DNA of 64,000 nucleotides from Stenocarpella maydis (Eukaryota; Ascomycota; Sordariomycetes; Diaporthales; Diaporthaceae): positions 860,826 to 924,825 of the forward strand of contig NQMI01000001.1 of the NCBI GenBank assembly GCA_002270565.1. Reading direction: 5' to 3'. The notes below the pieces were generated by a model, which saw only the letters and a list, made by a program, of their open reading frames with translations, was not told where the DNA came from and made no database searches. The translations under genes and the position numbers were made by a program. How positions within the stretch are numbered: position 1 is the first letter of the stretch; every line of letters starts with the position of its first letter. Positions 45,707 to 57,419 of this stretch are shown here, in pieces.

Positions 45707-45758
45707 GAATCTGGGCCGCCCAATGGCCATTCTGGTGGATTACCTAGGTAGACTCGAT

Positions 45759-47248
45759 TCACCATACAGACTCCAAGGAGCCTTGTGATAGTCGTTGCAA
45801 CCGCTCTTCCGTAAGATCAAAACACTCTGGTAGTCCGGTATCAGACCACTCCGCACCTTGGATAATCTTGACCACAGCTGGGGCACAATTGAAGATGCGT
45901 GCCATCCCTAGTTCTGTGGGTTAGTATGGCTCGCACGGGCAGAGATGGCGTTATCACGTTTCCCCCTGAACTCACCATGTCCATTGAAGCCCGCACACAC
46001 ATACTGCCCAGGCAGACCACTCAGTTTGCCCACAAACGGCACTGAGTCCGTCGTCATGCCCAAAACCCCCGACCAGGAGTGCTGAGCGCCTTCGCCATGG
46101 CGTAGTCTCTCCTTCTCACACGCCGGGAAACAATTTGCGAAGTTCAGAATAATGTCTCGCCCGATCTCCTCGTTGAAACTCGTATCGTCTGGTATCGCCA
46201 TGCCCTCGACCGTATGATGACTGAGATTTGGGCTCTTCCTCGATGCTCCCAGGATAATGAACCCATCGGCTTTGCGCTGCATCACTGAATAGAAGTTATG
46301 AAGGCTGTATCGCAATGACATGGTGCTGGTCAACATGCTCCTCCCCGACAAGGCCAGCGGCGGGACGAATGAAAGCGCCTGTGCCCTGGTTGGCGTCACG
46401 TATGGCTTCAGTTGAGAAAGTAAGTGGCCGGCGAACCCGTTTGTGCAGTGTATTATTGTTTGCACACAGGTAAGCTTGCCCCTTGGAGTCTCGATGTCCC
46501 ATCGTGGCTCGGCGTTTGAGCTTTTGGAGACCTTCAGAGCCGGGCATTTGGTAAACAACTTTGCGCCTTTGGCAATGCTCTGAGATAACAGCCATTGGGC
46601 CAGCTTTGCAGGATGGCAGGATCCAGCTGGCCACTCGTACGCGCTCACGGTGTTCTTTATCCCCGTTCTTGCCGAGGCATCCTCCCCCTCGTAGAGCTTC
46701 ACATGTCTCAAATCGCCGCCGGCTTCCCGGTACTCTCGGTAGCTTCTGGCATTGAACTCGGCGAACTCGGGAGTCAAACACACGTCCAGCGTGGTTGCAA
46801 GGTTGAAGTCACAGGGGACATTATGCTTCGTCACAAACGCGTCGATCTTTTCGAGAACGTCTTTCTCGTTCGCGATTATCTTCAACGCTTGTGCTGTGCC
46901 ATGCACCCTTCTATAGACTTGGAATCCACGAAAGGCATCGGGTCGAACGTGCCCTGCGTTGCGCGAGGTGGCTCCAGAGGCGGCTTCTCGTGCTTCCAGG
47001 ATGAGGACATCGCTCCCAGGCACGCCGGCTGAGTGTATGAGGTCGAAGGCGGTGAGAGCCCCAGAAAGCCCGGAGCCTATGATAAGGTATTTTGCAGTTT
47101 GCGGGAGGTCCCTCTCCGAGTTCTCCAGGAGGTGTGGGAATGACCGGGTGGTCTGCTGCCAGAAAGAAAGACATGGATTCTCTACTGGGAGCCTAATGGC
47201 ATGGTCGACGGTGGGTGGTGGTTTGTGACTAGCTGCGGCAGCTGACAT
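45759..47248 (-). CDS. FAD-dependent oxidoreductase (DAO family)
   Basis: About 473 residues, two exons (47248-45976 and 45907-45759; 68-nt intron). The N-terminal Rossmann motif is YLIIGSGLSGALTAFDLI, followed by LEAREAASGATSRNAGHVRP; the C-terminal FAD-contacting segment is GQYVCAGFNGHGMARIF after splicing. This is the D-amino-acid/glycine/gamma-glutamylputrescine oxidase superfamily, which oxidises C-N bonds of amines or amino acids. The gene ends about 50 bases from the end of the copper amine oxidase (convergent) and shares its upstream region with an MFS carrier, so the three may serve one amine substrate. The first in-frame ATG is at 47248. Confidence 0.88.
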
Positions 47249-47712
47249 GATGAAGCAGAGTGGCTGATGTAGCAATGTGAGACGAAGGAATTCTGCCAGA
47301 CGTTCCGTATACAAGCATCAGCCGTGAAACCAAGAACTCGTGGTGAGATTCCGGCAGACAAGTTCTGGAGTTATAGGCGGATCCCGCCGGGTGACGGGGG
47401 AGAGCCGCGAGCTAATGCATGGCGGAATCAATTGTGAGCATCTGCAAGGGGGACTTTACTTCAGGAGCAAAACGATGCAACCGGCTCTCCGAGTCTCGGA
47501 GCGTCCGCTAATTGGAAAGAACAGAGCCGGACAGGCTGCCGGGAATAGACCCGCAGCGGGTGCTTTATCTGCGCCGGCGATGGTCTATCTTGCCCGGGCA
47601 GCACCATGCGGCCAGACCAAGACCGATTGGGCGCCTGTATCCACGTGCGAGTCATCCGCTTACACCACTCGGCTGGATCTGCTTATTGTGATTGTGAAGG
47701 GCCATGTAGGCG
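47249..47712. promoter_or_regulatory. divergent oxidoreductase / MFS promoter
   Basis: The FAD oxidoreductase (-) and the carrier (+) read outward from this 464-base region, so they may be co-regulated. No specific site identified. Confidence 0.4.
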
Positions 47713-49611
47713 ATGTTACATTACGGGGCTGGCAGACGGGATGTCACAATGTCAAATAACGAAGGGCCCCAGACCGACGCGAGAAGTCCCTGCGATCACA
47801 ATAGCACCCGAGAAACGCAACCGCTCCTCGACAACTCTCGAGGACCAGGAGCCACCGAGGAGCCTGCAGATCTGCGACGGACCAATATGGGCACGAAGGC
47901 CTTCCTAAGCCGCACCGCGTTATTCCGCCACCATGAAGAGCGAACCCCTCTGGAGCGGGATCTCGTCCGGCGGCTCGACATCTTCCTGATGACTTTTGGC
48001 TGTGTCTCACAGGTCATTAAGTATCTTGACCAGACAAACATCAGCTCCGCCTACGTGTCCGGGATGAAGGAGGACCTCGGCCTATATGGGAATGAGCTGA
48101 ATTACTTCACCACCTGGTTCAGCGTCTCCTACTGCATTATGCTCATCCCTTCGCAGGTCATCATGACCTGGGTCCGGCCGAGCTGGTGGCTGCCGGGCTT
48201 GGAGATCGGATGGGGTATCATCACGGGGCTTATAGCGCTTTGTCATAATGCGAATCAGATCTATGTACTGCGCGTCTTCCTGGGGCTGTTCGAGAGCAGT
48301 GCTTGGCCTGGCATGATGACCCTCTTTAGTGAGTGGCCTTTTCACAAACACCCCCCGAGCCCTCAACCCCCCCCCCCCCCCCTTACTTAGACGTCCACGT
48401 GCTTATGGAAACAATTTGAAGTGTATTGGTACACGCCTACGGAGCTCGCCAAGCGCATGGGCTTCTACCATTCCTGCCAATCGATCGGGTCGATGATGAG
48501 CGGTGCCCTGCAGACGGCCGTTCTCAACACACTTGATGGACACCATGGCATAGCTGGTTGGAGATGGCTGTTTGTGATTAACGGCCTCATGACTGTGGTC
48601 GTTGGTCTTGCTGGTTTCTTTATGCTCCCTGACTATCCCTCTCGCCCAAACCCTCGCGCTGTATGGTTCACAGCAGATCACAGCCGAATGGCTCAGGAAC
48701 GCCTGGAGCGCCACGGCCAGGCGGGAGTCAAGAAGATTACCTGGAGCGCGGCCAAGCGAACGGCGTCCATGTGGCTCGCCTATTTTATTCCGGTGCTGTA
48801 TATTGGAACCGTCCTGGCACAGTACGGAGTCAACTACTTCAACCTATTCTTGAAGTCCCTGCGCAACCCAGACGGCTCCCATACGTGGTCGACCTCGCAG
48901 GTAAACTCCATACCCATTGCCGGTGGCGCGATAAATGTGGCGTTTGTGTGGATCTGGGCGATCATGTCCGATGTTTTCCAGACCAGATGGACGCTGCTGG
49001 TCTCACAGGCTGTGATTGGCCTTGTCGTTTCGATAATCATGACTATCTGGACGCAGCGTCCGGACACGACCCCGCTGTCGGCGGCGTACGCGAGCTATTT
49101 CATCCTCTACATGTGCCAAGGGACGGCGCCGCTGATTTTGTCATGGCTGGCCGAGCTTGTACCGCAAGACCCGGAGGCGAGGACTTTGGTGGTTGGATAT
49201 GCCATCGCAGGGGTATACGCCGTCATTGCCTGGTCTCAAGTACTTGTTTGGCCTGCGAGCGAGGCGCCGCATTGTAAGTCTATGACCCACAGAGGTCCAC
49301 AGTGACATCCAGCTGATAGTCTGCCATCAGATAAGTATGCCTGGCAGGTATCAATAGCACTATGGGTGCTGGTTGCCACCATGGTTGTTGTTTTGAGGGT
49401 TGTAGATCTGAAATATCTGCTGTAAGTGGGCGACTCGGACTTCATATCCAGCCTTGTGTCATTGACATTGTTCCTCTCTAGACCGAAGCGTTCAAACGTT
49501 ACCACAGCCACAGTCGATGCTGTAAAGGTCGATGACGAGGAGACCGTGGCTGTGGATGCGCATGGTAAACAGGCAAATACAAAGACTGCAGGAATCCAAT
49601 ATGTGGTTTGA
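47713..49611 (+). CDS. MFS transporter, anion:cation symporter family (Dal5-like)
   Basis: Plasma-membrane carrier of about 562 residues (550 if it starts at ATG 47749). Exons: 47713-48328, 48422-49273, 49331-49421, 49482-49611. About twelve membrane segments are seen. Family marks include LDIFLMTFGCVSQVIKYLDQ, TNISSAYVSGMKEDL, the loop WPGMMTLFMYWYTPTELAKR and GWRWLFVINGL. These fit the allantoate/nicotinate/pantothenate permease group of fungi. The substrate is unknown, but an organic acid or nitrogenous compound handled by the neighbouring oxidases is possible. The first intron contains a run of at least 15 C. The C-terminal tail (about 45 residues) is cytosolic and polar. Confidence 0.9.
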
Positions 49612-50213
49612 ACGCAAACATCACCAGATACAGCTGTTGGACAGTGGACTAAGCAGATCCTTTGATGCCTTGATCTTTAAGAACTTCTGGCACGCCTTGG
49701 ATGGTCTCTTGACTGTCTGACGCGTCTTGAAGCTGAGACTCGCTGAGAATATCTGAGACGAGAGACGCGGGTTGTCCCTGGGCACGCCAAGGATAACTTA
49801 TATCCACTATTTTATGAGTAGTAGCCTTAAGACCTGAGATTTTAAATTCCCGAAACGGATGTTGTAGTACAAAGAAACGATTTGATTGACCATTTCAGGT
49901 TTTACACTAGTGCAGACATGATGGTCGCGGCATGGAGCGTCTGGGTGCGGTGCGGATAGTGGAGGATAGAAAACCTGGGGTCCAAGTGGCAGGGGAGACA
50001 CCTATCGCTGCAGGTACAATAGTCCGTGCTCTGCTGTACTCCGTTCCTCTGGAAATGCCCCACCGCCACCCTGCCCCTTGCTGTGTGCGTAAGTGCAACC
50101 AACAAATGCGTAAGTGCAACCAACAACCCATCTCGTCCTGCCCCTTGTGAAAGCGTCCAGCGCAAGAAATATGCGCACCCCTACCGTTCGCCAACGTTGA
50201 TACAAGCGCCGTA
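49612..50213. other. intergenic, HAUS6 leader
   Basis: Contains the MFS 3' flank and the 5' region of the next gene. The only structure seen is a 21-bp tandem duplication. Confidence 0.5.
50086..50127. repeat. 2 x 21-bp tandem duplication
   Basis: Two copies of tgcgtaagtgcaaccaacaa plus one base, about 90 bases before the HAUS6-like start codon. Each copy contains a GTAAGT. Confidence 0.7.
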
Positions 50214-52682
50214 ATGGCAGCTGTCCAAGGCAACTTGCCATCTCGCACGAGATCAGCACGTGTCCCAGCCCCCAAGTCGACCAAGAACTTGACCTCGACC
50301 ACAGACGCGGCAACCTCGTCTAAACACGGCCCGGCTGTCGCATCTTCGCCCTCCAATGTGTCCCTATTCCTCACAAACCTGCGCCTTCTAGACTTGGATC
50401 TACTCCCCGACTGGCCCGACATCAACCTCCTGACCTTCACCAACAAGGATGCTGCGCAGGGACAGAAGAAAAGGATCCAATGTGTCGAGTGGGCGCTATA
50501 CCAGCTCTTCACCCTGTGGGACCCAGAGGAGGCGCGCAATAAGCTACAGCCATTCTTTCCACCGCTCGAACAGGTCCAGTCCGCCAACCTGCGAGCCGCG
50601 CTCCTGCGATCCCTTGAGCAGGCCAAGAAGAATGGTGTATTTGGGCGGGACACGGTGCTGCGCAAGACCATGCTGGATGAGTGCAGGGGCGAAAGACTCG
50701 AGGAGGTATTAGCCGTCTTCTCGTCGGCCGTGCTGAAGAAGGTCGCCACCGAGGAGCAGCTGAACAGCAAAGCGTACCCGGCCATAGCCCAGGCACTCGC
50801 TCTGGAGAATCGCGGCTACACAGGAGAGAAGGCCGATCTTAGCAGCCTGGTTATCGCGTACAAGGTGTCCCTCAAGAATAAACTGGATTGCAAGACGGTC
50901 TCACGAGCTCAATACAACCACTTTGCCCGGGTTCTAGACTCCGAGGAGCACGGCATCGCCAATAGAAGGGACCATGCCGGAGCAGGCGCGCGAAAGAGCA
51001 AGATACCACGACTGTCCGAGGCTTCCAGGCACGAGATTCGACGTACGGTAAGGACCAACTGGTCCGGCAACGAACGATGGATGGAAGCTCTGCTGTACGG
51101 GGACACAAGGTCACAGAAAGAGGGCGTGCTTACAACCCCCTTCGACCGCGTCTGGCGTCGCGTGCGGGCAGACCGCCTGGGCGAGCTAGAGGCCACTAGC
51201 GGCGGCCTGCTCGACCAGCTTGATAATCGTGTGCGCGCCCAGCAGGAACGGCTTGACAGGTGGCAGAGCTTCAGAAAGGAGATGTTTGGCGACGTCGTGG
51301 ACCAGCATAGGGTGGAAGCGGCAGGGCGAGTTGGTCCACAAAGGGGTGTTGATCTTGGTTTTGGAGCCCATGAGAGACTGTACCTGGGACGCACGAGCCC
51401 CAAGGAGCCGACGCCAACCAACAAGGCACAGCTGACGCAGGAGTATAGGACGATGGTTGATGGCCTGAAGAGCGAACTCAATCAGAGCCAAGGCCAGGTT
51501 GTCACCAAACTTGGCAGGCCGAGAAGGCGTGGCCAGCCGCTGAACTCTTCAATCCAGAGCAGTTCCAGTGAGAAGCCCCCGGGAGAGACTGTTTCCGAGC
51601 TAAGTGAGCTGGAAGAGGAGCTGGCAAAGACATCTCTACCACTGCGCAACAAGCCATTACAGAATCCGTCATGGGGTAGGGAGGATGGAATGGACTCGGG
51701 CACGGATGTACTGGCATCACAGCGACCATCGCGGCCTCGCTTACCACAGCCACTGAAGACGATGCACGCCTTCAGGCCGAAAACAGTACCGAGTGAGATA
51801 TCTCCAACGGAGCTTTCCAAACCTGCAACACAGTCCGAGAGCAGGACTTCATCACCCCGTCAGTCGCCCGTCCGTCAGCACAAGGCCGAACCGCGGTCTC
51901 CTATCCGCTCCTCCAGACCCTCCACGTCACGCTCTCCATCTTGGTCACCCGCACGAGGTAACAAGCCGGATATTACACAGTCACCAGACGAGATCTCCCC
52001 TTCTCCAATGCAGCAGCAAGTAGACCGAATCTTGGACTCCATGGACGCGGTCTCACCCTCGCCAGTCAAGCAACAGCGACCGCGGCACACCCTCTCCCTC
52101 GCAGAGCGGACCCGCCTCTCTATGACCTGCGGCGCGGGCGTGGACCTCGACGGCGACGATGACGACGACGGGGTAACCCTTGTCTCGCTCTCACGGCCCC
52201 GCCGGCGGAATACCTCATCGCGGTCACCTACGAAAAGGGGCACGCCCTCGACGCCGACGGCGGCGACCGCGGAGGAGAACACCACGGCAGGCAGGGCGTC
52301 AAGGGCAAAGGCCCCGAGGGAGGGGGAAGGCGAGGAGGACGACATTGTCACACGCACGCGCAAGTCGATGGCTAACTTTGAAGCAACCCAGCAGCGCGTG
52401 CGACTCGAGAAGGAGAGGGCGGCGCGGCGCGAGGCGCGCAAGAAGAGCATGTCCAACAAGAGCGGTGAGATAGCACGGCAGACGTACTTCCCCTCGCGCG
52501 GCACGGTGGACGAGGATGGCGAGGAGGAAGGGAACTCGACGGCGATGCTGGAGGAGTTGATCGCTAGGGAGGCGGAGATGGGCACGGCTGGTGTTGACTA
52601 TGACTCTGTCTTTCGGAGCCGGCCGCGGATCAAGGCTAGTCCACCTGGGACGCCAGCTCCGGGACGGGCCGGATTTGAGTGA
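50214..52682 (+). CDS. HAUS augmin-like complex subunit 6 homologue
   Basis: Single-exon gene for 822 residues. Residues about 45-270 match the HAUS6 N-terminal domain: SLFLTNLRLLDLDLLPDWP, the CVEWALYQLFTLWDP segment, then LQPFFPPLEQVQSANLR and LRKTMLDECRGERLEEVLAVFSSAVLKKV. Augmin binds existing microtubules and recruits gamma-tubulin for branching nucleation in the spindle. The rest is low-complexity, rich in Ser-Pro and charged residues (about 450-700), with a long basic helix (VRLEKERAARREARKK) near the C terminus. A housekeeping gene, marking return to core chromosome sequence. Confidence 0.85.
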   Translation: MAAVQGNLPSRTRSARVPAPKSTKNLTSTTDAATSSKHGPAVASSPSNVSLFLTNLRLLDLDLLPDWPDINLLTFTNKDAAQGQKKRIQCVEWALYQLFTLWDPEEARNKLQPFFPPLEQVQSANLRAALLRSLEQAKKNGVFGRDTVLRKTMLDECRGERLEEVLAVFSSAVLKKVATEEQLNSKAYPAIAQALALENRGYTGEKADLSSLVIAYKVSLKNKLDCKTVSRAQYNHFARVLDSEEHGIANRRDHAGAGARKSKIPRLSEASRHEIRRTVRTNWSGNERWMEALLYGDTRSQKEGVLTTPFDRVWRRVRADRLGELEATSGGLLDQLDNRVRAQQERLDRWQSFRKEMFGDVVDQHRVEAAGRVGPQRGVDLGFGAHERLYLGRTSPKEPTPTNKAQLTQEYRTMVDGLKSELNQSQGQVVTKLGRPRRRGQPLNSSIQSSSSEKPPGETVSELSELEEELAKTSLPLRNKPLQNPSWGREDGMDSGTDVLASQRPSRPRLPQPLKTMHAFRPKTVPSEISPTELSKPATQSESRTSSPRQSPVRQHKAEPRSPIRSSRPSTSRSPSWSPARGNKPDITQSPDEISPSPMQQQVDRILDSMDAVSPSPVKQQRPRHTLSLAERTRLSMTCGAGVDLDGDDDDDGVTLVSLSRPRRRNTSSRSPTKRGTPSTPTAATAEENTTAGRASRAKAPREGEGEEDDIVTRTRKSMANFEATQQRVRLEKERAARREARKKSMSNKSGEIARQTYFPSRGTVDEDGEEEGNSTAMLEELIAREAEMGTAGVDYDSVFRSRPRIKASPPGTPAPGRAGFE

Positions 52683-53521
52683 GTGTGTGTGGGCTGCGGG
52701 ATGGCGGTTGTCATTGTATGGTAGGATGTGGTGCGTGGAACATGGTTGTCATCTACTGAAGCCGCAGGGAGAATGGATGTACCCACGCCCATGGGCGTGG
52801 TCAAGGCCGCTACATGCGGCTTAGGCCTCCTGCTTCCACTATTTACCAAGGGTCAGTATCGACGGTGGGATGGGTATTTTGTTTCTTCTCATGCACCTCA
52901 AGGCAATATATTTTCCGTTCCACTCTTGGGCCAGGTCGTGTGGATTTTGTATGAAATAGTCGCGGCAACCGCCCCAATGACATTGATGAGCCATGCTGCA
53001 GAAGCCGCGCTAAGGCATATATTCTTAGTCCAGCCAGACCCTTCAATTATCTGGCCAGGGCGTGTTTGGTGCTGGCACGAGGGGGCATTGGCGCCATGAA
53101 GACTAATCTATGATGCAGCTGGGACTTCCCGGAGTGTGGACTGTGCTGGTCGCTGTTGATCATGTTCAGTGTCCATCCAAATAAGGCCAGCATATTAAGA
53201 TCCGCGATCCTTAGGGTTGCTTGGCTGTCGACCGCAGCGCATGTAGGTATCCTGATGAGTATGGCGTTTTGAGTTGGGCCTATGTTGCAATACATTCAAA
53301 GATTGAAGGAGGGCCGCTGCCGTGCGTGGGCCTGTACTCTAGCAAGCATGTGTGTCTACCAATGCCACCTTGATTTCCAGCAATTTTTGTCTACTCCTCA
53401 AGACTGCATCCCACATCACATCCATCGCAAGCTGTACAGGTTTGGCAATATAGGGGACCCAGACGGAAACATGCCTACTTTTCATTTTGTGTCATCATCC
53501 CAACCAGAACCCTTACGTCCC
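52683..53521. other. intergenic between convergent genes
   Basis: 3' flanks of the HAUS6 and bS21m genes. Short open frames such as 52728-53099 show no motif. Nothing else is seen. Confidence 0.5.
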
Positions 53522-54313
53522 TCACCATCCCTGCCGCGCCAGCTCCTGCACCCGGCTGCAGGTTGCCTTGAACCCGTCCTTGAACCTTGCCCTCCAGCGC
53601 TCGCTGCGGAGTCTCTTGCGCTTCAGGCCGGGCCGCTCGTGGAAACGCTGCTTGACGACGTCCGACTGGACCCTGTTGGTGCGGACGCGGGCGTTGAGCA
53701 GGGCGAGGCCGCGGGCGAGGTCGACCTTGTTGTCGAGGTGGACGGTGCGGCCGACCGAGGGCCGCAGGCGGTACTTGATGTCGGAGACGGACTCGGTCGG
53801 GCCCAATACGCTCGTCAGGTCATTGGCGTCCGGCGACATGCCAGAGGCTAGCTCCTCGAGAATTCCCGGCTTGTTTTTGCCCTCAGTTGCGGCCCGGATT
53901 GCCTGGGTGCGTTTCAGGGTGGTGCTGACGGGTTCTGCCCACGGGCTCCGGAAACTGCCGTCAGAGCGCCCTGGTGTGGTTGGCAATGGCGAGGGTGATG
54001 ATGATGTCGACGATTGGTTGGGTCTGATGGATGTGAAACCGCCGGAGTAGGAGTTCAGGGTGTTATTTCCGGCTGGGCTCGCCCATGTCCGTGGTTGCTG
54101 CTGCTGCTGCTGCTGCTGCTGATTCCACTCCTGCATTGAAGGAGGTGGAGGAGGTGCGCCGGCTTCTGCCTCCGAAAAGGACGTCCTGGTCGACGAGAAG
54201 TATCTGTAGAAGGAGGGGGCGAGGGGGTATGAAACCGGCGAGGGAGTCGCAGTGGCGCGTCGCGAGGCAGCTCGGCCTGTGAGGAGGGCTGCCTGTATTG
54301 GTCGGAGCTCCAT
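53522..54313 (-). CDS. MRP21: mitochondrial ribosomal protein bS21m (Mrp21)
   Basis: Single-exon gene for 263 residues. The C-terminal about 75 residues are the bS21 fold: VDLARGLALLNARVRTNRV, VVKQRFHERPGLKRKRLRSE and WRARFKDGFKATCSRV. The N terminus is rich in Arg, Ser and Ala without acids (IQAALLTGRAASRRATATPS, YRYFSSTR), a mitochondrial targeting sequence. A long fungal-type linker separates them and contains nine glutamines encoded by a CAG run. Part of the mitochondrial small ribosomal subunit. Confidence 0.9.
   Translation of the reverse strand: MELRPIQAALLTGRAASRRATATPSPVSYPLAPSFYRYFSSTRTSFSEAEAGAPPPPPSMQEWNQQQQQQQQQPRTWASPAGNNTLNSYSGGFTSIRPNQSSTSSSPSPLPTTPGRSDGSFRSPWAEPVSTTLKRTQAIRAATEGKNKPGILEELASGMSPDANDLTSVLGPTESVSDIKYRLRPSVGRTVHLDNKVDLARGLALLNARVRTNRVQSDVVKQRFHERPGLKRKRLRSERWRARFKDGFKATCSRVQELARQGW
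54096..54121. repeat. CAG/CTG microsatellite coding polyglutamine
   Basis: Uninterrupted trinucleotide run within the bS21m linker, read as CAG (Gln) on the minus strand. Confidence 0.9.
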
Positions 54314-54924
54314 CTTGATCTGGGATCGCAGGTGCCTTGTCAGCAGCTGCTCCCTGGTGGCTGATGGTCCGGGTGCAATTGATGCTTCTCCAGACTGGCC
54401 ACAAAAACGCTTCAGCTGCCTCTTCCTTGTGGGCAGGTGGACAGTCCGGGCGTCGACTGCGACGGTGATGATGATGGTGACGGTGACACTGTTAATAATT
54501 GGCGCGCTGCGACGGATTGCTGAATGCGCCTGCCGGGGAAATTTTAAGACGTTGCCCTAGCTTGTTTCCGGTCTAGCTCCAAAAGCACGCTCCCTTCCCG
54601 GCCTGCCTGCCTGCCTGCCCGCCCGCAACTGCTGGCCCAAGCTCTTGGGCCGAGTGGGTCGAAGCCGACGACGCACCCTGCAGCAAAAGTCTCGTGCCCG
54701 AGACAGGGAAACAACCGCCGCCGTCTGTCGACCCAGCCTGTCCCAGACCCAGCCCACAGCAACGCCCTTCGACACCAGCCTCGTCGCAGTCTCCATCCCG
54801 CTTTGCCTTCCCGCTCTGGTGGTCACAGGGCTTCCACTCGATCCAATATTATCAGTACGCGACAGCAGAGTTGGGTAGCAAATCACCAAGGAAAAAGGAA
54901 AGGAAGGGACAGGGACAGCAAAAC
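54314..54924. promoter_or_regulatory. divergent bS21m / RBM25 promoter
   Basis: Two housekeeping genes read outward from this 611-base region. A (CCTG)/(CCCG) run lies near 54600-54625. No gene recognised. Confidence 0.4.
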
Positions 54925-57419
54925 ATGGCCTACAATCCATACGGAGGTGAGCGCAGCATCCAACCCGCTACAGACACTTTCACGATGGCGGCCACTCGCT
55001 AACCAGGCCCGAAACCAAAAACAGGGAACCCATATGGTCCGCCTCCCTCCTTCAATGGCTTTCCTGGAGTAGGCGGTGCGCCTGGCATGGCCCCGCCGCC
55101 CGGCCTAGGTACGCCTTGCCGCTCCCCTCTCCTTCTGTGCCCTTGATCATATTTGTCCATCCATGCACGAGCTGCTGCCTGAGGGCTCTGGGTTCGTCGC
55201 CGCACCACAAGCTAACACTGGCTCCAACAGGCCCCCCACCAGGCATGTCCTCTGCCCCTGGGATGGCACCTCCCCCAGGTGTCCAGCAAGCCAATTCTCC
55301 CGCACAAGCTAATCGACCAAGTGGACTGCCCGCCTCCTTCCAGCCGCCCCCAAACCTGCCAAACATCAACTTCAACGCCCCCGTGATCCGCCTCGGCTCC
55401 TCGTCGCTACCGCCCAAGCCAGCGCCCTCCGCGGGCCCGGATCGCAGAGAGTCCAATGCGGCCCCGTCAGCCGGCGGCGGTAGACCGGGCTTGGGTGCAG
55501 ATAGGAATATAGAGCAGTCACGCGCTGCCGTCAGAGAGAGCATGCAGGCCCTGCAGGCGCCAACCCAAGAAGAGCGTTTGCGAACAATATTCTTGCACAA
55601 GATCCCTGAGACTCTTGGCGGGGACGAAGGCATCGAGAAATTCTTGGGCCTTGTTGGCAGGCTGCGCCGCTGGGACTCGGCAAAGTCAAATCTGTCAGAT
55701 CACAAGGGTGAGCTTTTCGGTTTCGCCCAATATGACGACCCCGATTCTCTGGCTACTGCTGTCGAGCTGCTCAAGGACATCGAGTTGCCCGTCAAGAAGC
55801 AAGAGCCTACCGACGGCCCCGCCAAGGACGAGTCTGGAGACGACGAGCCGTACAAGGGTATTGAGAAGACCAAGCTACAGGTCACAGTCGACGAGAGCAC
55901 GCTCAAGTTTCTCGAGACGTACGAGGAGAACAGAGCCGATGACGGCCGGAAGGAGGAGAGGCTGGAAGCGCCAAGAGCTGCATTGAAGCAGGCTGTTCAC
56001 GAGCTTTTCTATCCGCCCCTCCGTAAGACGCAAGACGGCGAAGGAGATGCTTCCATGGGCGATGCCAATGGTTCCGCTGAGAACGTCGAGGTCATTAACA
56101 TTCCAATCGCGCAAGAAGACGAACTGGCAGATATACCGGCCGAGATGAGGGAAGTGGTCGCCCAAGAGATCGCTGCCTTCCGCGAGAGGAGCATCCGACG
56201 AGACATGGAGAGGCTGCGGCGGGAAGAGGAAATGGAAGAGATGGAGAGGGCTCGTAGCGGTGCTGCACGTCCATCCAGAGACTCGCCCCCGCCCGGTGCA
56301 AACTCCATTCCGCTTGGGCCAAGGGGCGTGCCAAATGCCCCATCGGGCCCTCGAGGTGCGGGCCGCGGTGTAGCCTTCATCAACGGTGCGAATGGTGACG
56401 GGTCATACCATAGGGAGGACGAAGACACCGACGCCAGTGACGACGAGCTTCACCGGAGAGAAGTGGCCAAGCAAAAGGCCGAAGATGACAAACAGTATCT
56501 CGAGGCAGAGCGGAAATGGGTCAACCGAGAACGACAACGCGCTGCGGCGTTGGAACGGGAGACAGAACGGGAGAAGGCCGAGGCTGACAGCATAAATCAT
56601 CGCATCGCGGAACAGCTCGAGCGCGAGAAGAACTGGGACGATGACAAGGAGGCTGCGCGAAAGTCGCACCCATACTACCGTGACCACGCAGCATGGGCGC
56701 GTAAGCGTGCCCAGGACCGTGCAGAGGAGGAGAGCCGCGACGATGCGGACCGCCGGGCCGAGCAGGCTGAGCGCCGGCGCGAGGCGGCCGAGATGGAGCA
56801 TGCCAAGGATATGGCCGACTCGTTCCTCAACCAGCAGGCGCAGGAGATCGAGCAGAGACAGCAGCAGGCCGCCTCGGCGGCTGCAGCCCCCGCCCGGTTC
56901 ACCATGTCTCTCGGCGCAGCGGCGCAGAAGGCCCAACAGCGCGCGGGCCCACAGCGCAGGACCATGGCCGAGGTCGAAGGGCTGCTGGACGACGAGGAGC
57001 ACGAGCAGACTACCAAGAGGCAGCTGGTGCCCATCAAGTTTGAGCCACTGGGCCCAGACGATGCCAAGGCCATGAGCGAGGAGGAGATCCAGCAGGCGGT
57101 CAAGTCGCTCGCGCAGGAGATCCCGACCACCAAGGAGGGCCTGTGGGCCTGGGAGGTCAAGTGGGACTACCTGGACGACTCGGTCGTGACGGACAAGCTG
57201 CGGCCCTTCATCGAGAAGAAGGTTGTCGAGTACCTGGGCGTGCAGGAACAGCTACTTGTCGATGTGATCGAGGAGCATCTGCGCCGCCGGTCGCGGCCTG
57301 CGGAGCTGGTTGAGGAGCTTGAGGGCCCGCTCGAGGATGACGCCGAGGACCTGGTCAAGAAGCTCTGGAGGATGGTTATTTTTTTTACGGAGAGTGAGAA
57401 GAGGGGCTTGCCGGCCTAA
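54925..57419 (+). CDS. RBM25-like splicing factor (RRM + PWI)
   Basis: About 770 residues from three exons: 54925-54946 (22 nt), 55007-55108 and 55231-57419. Splicing gives a Pro/Gly-rich N terminus (NPYGPPPSFNGFPGVGGAPG) typical of U1-associated proteins. An RRM-like domain follows (TIFLHKIPETLGGDEGIEKF, then GFAQYDDPDSLATAVELL), then a long highly charged RE/RD helical region (about residues 300-600), and a C-terminal PWI domain (LWAWEVKWDYLDDSVVTDKL, then PFIEKKVVEYLG). This order is that of RBM25/Snu71, which acts with U1 snRNP in 5' splice-site choice. Nuclear. Confidence 0.92.
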
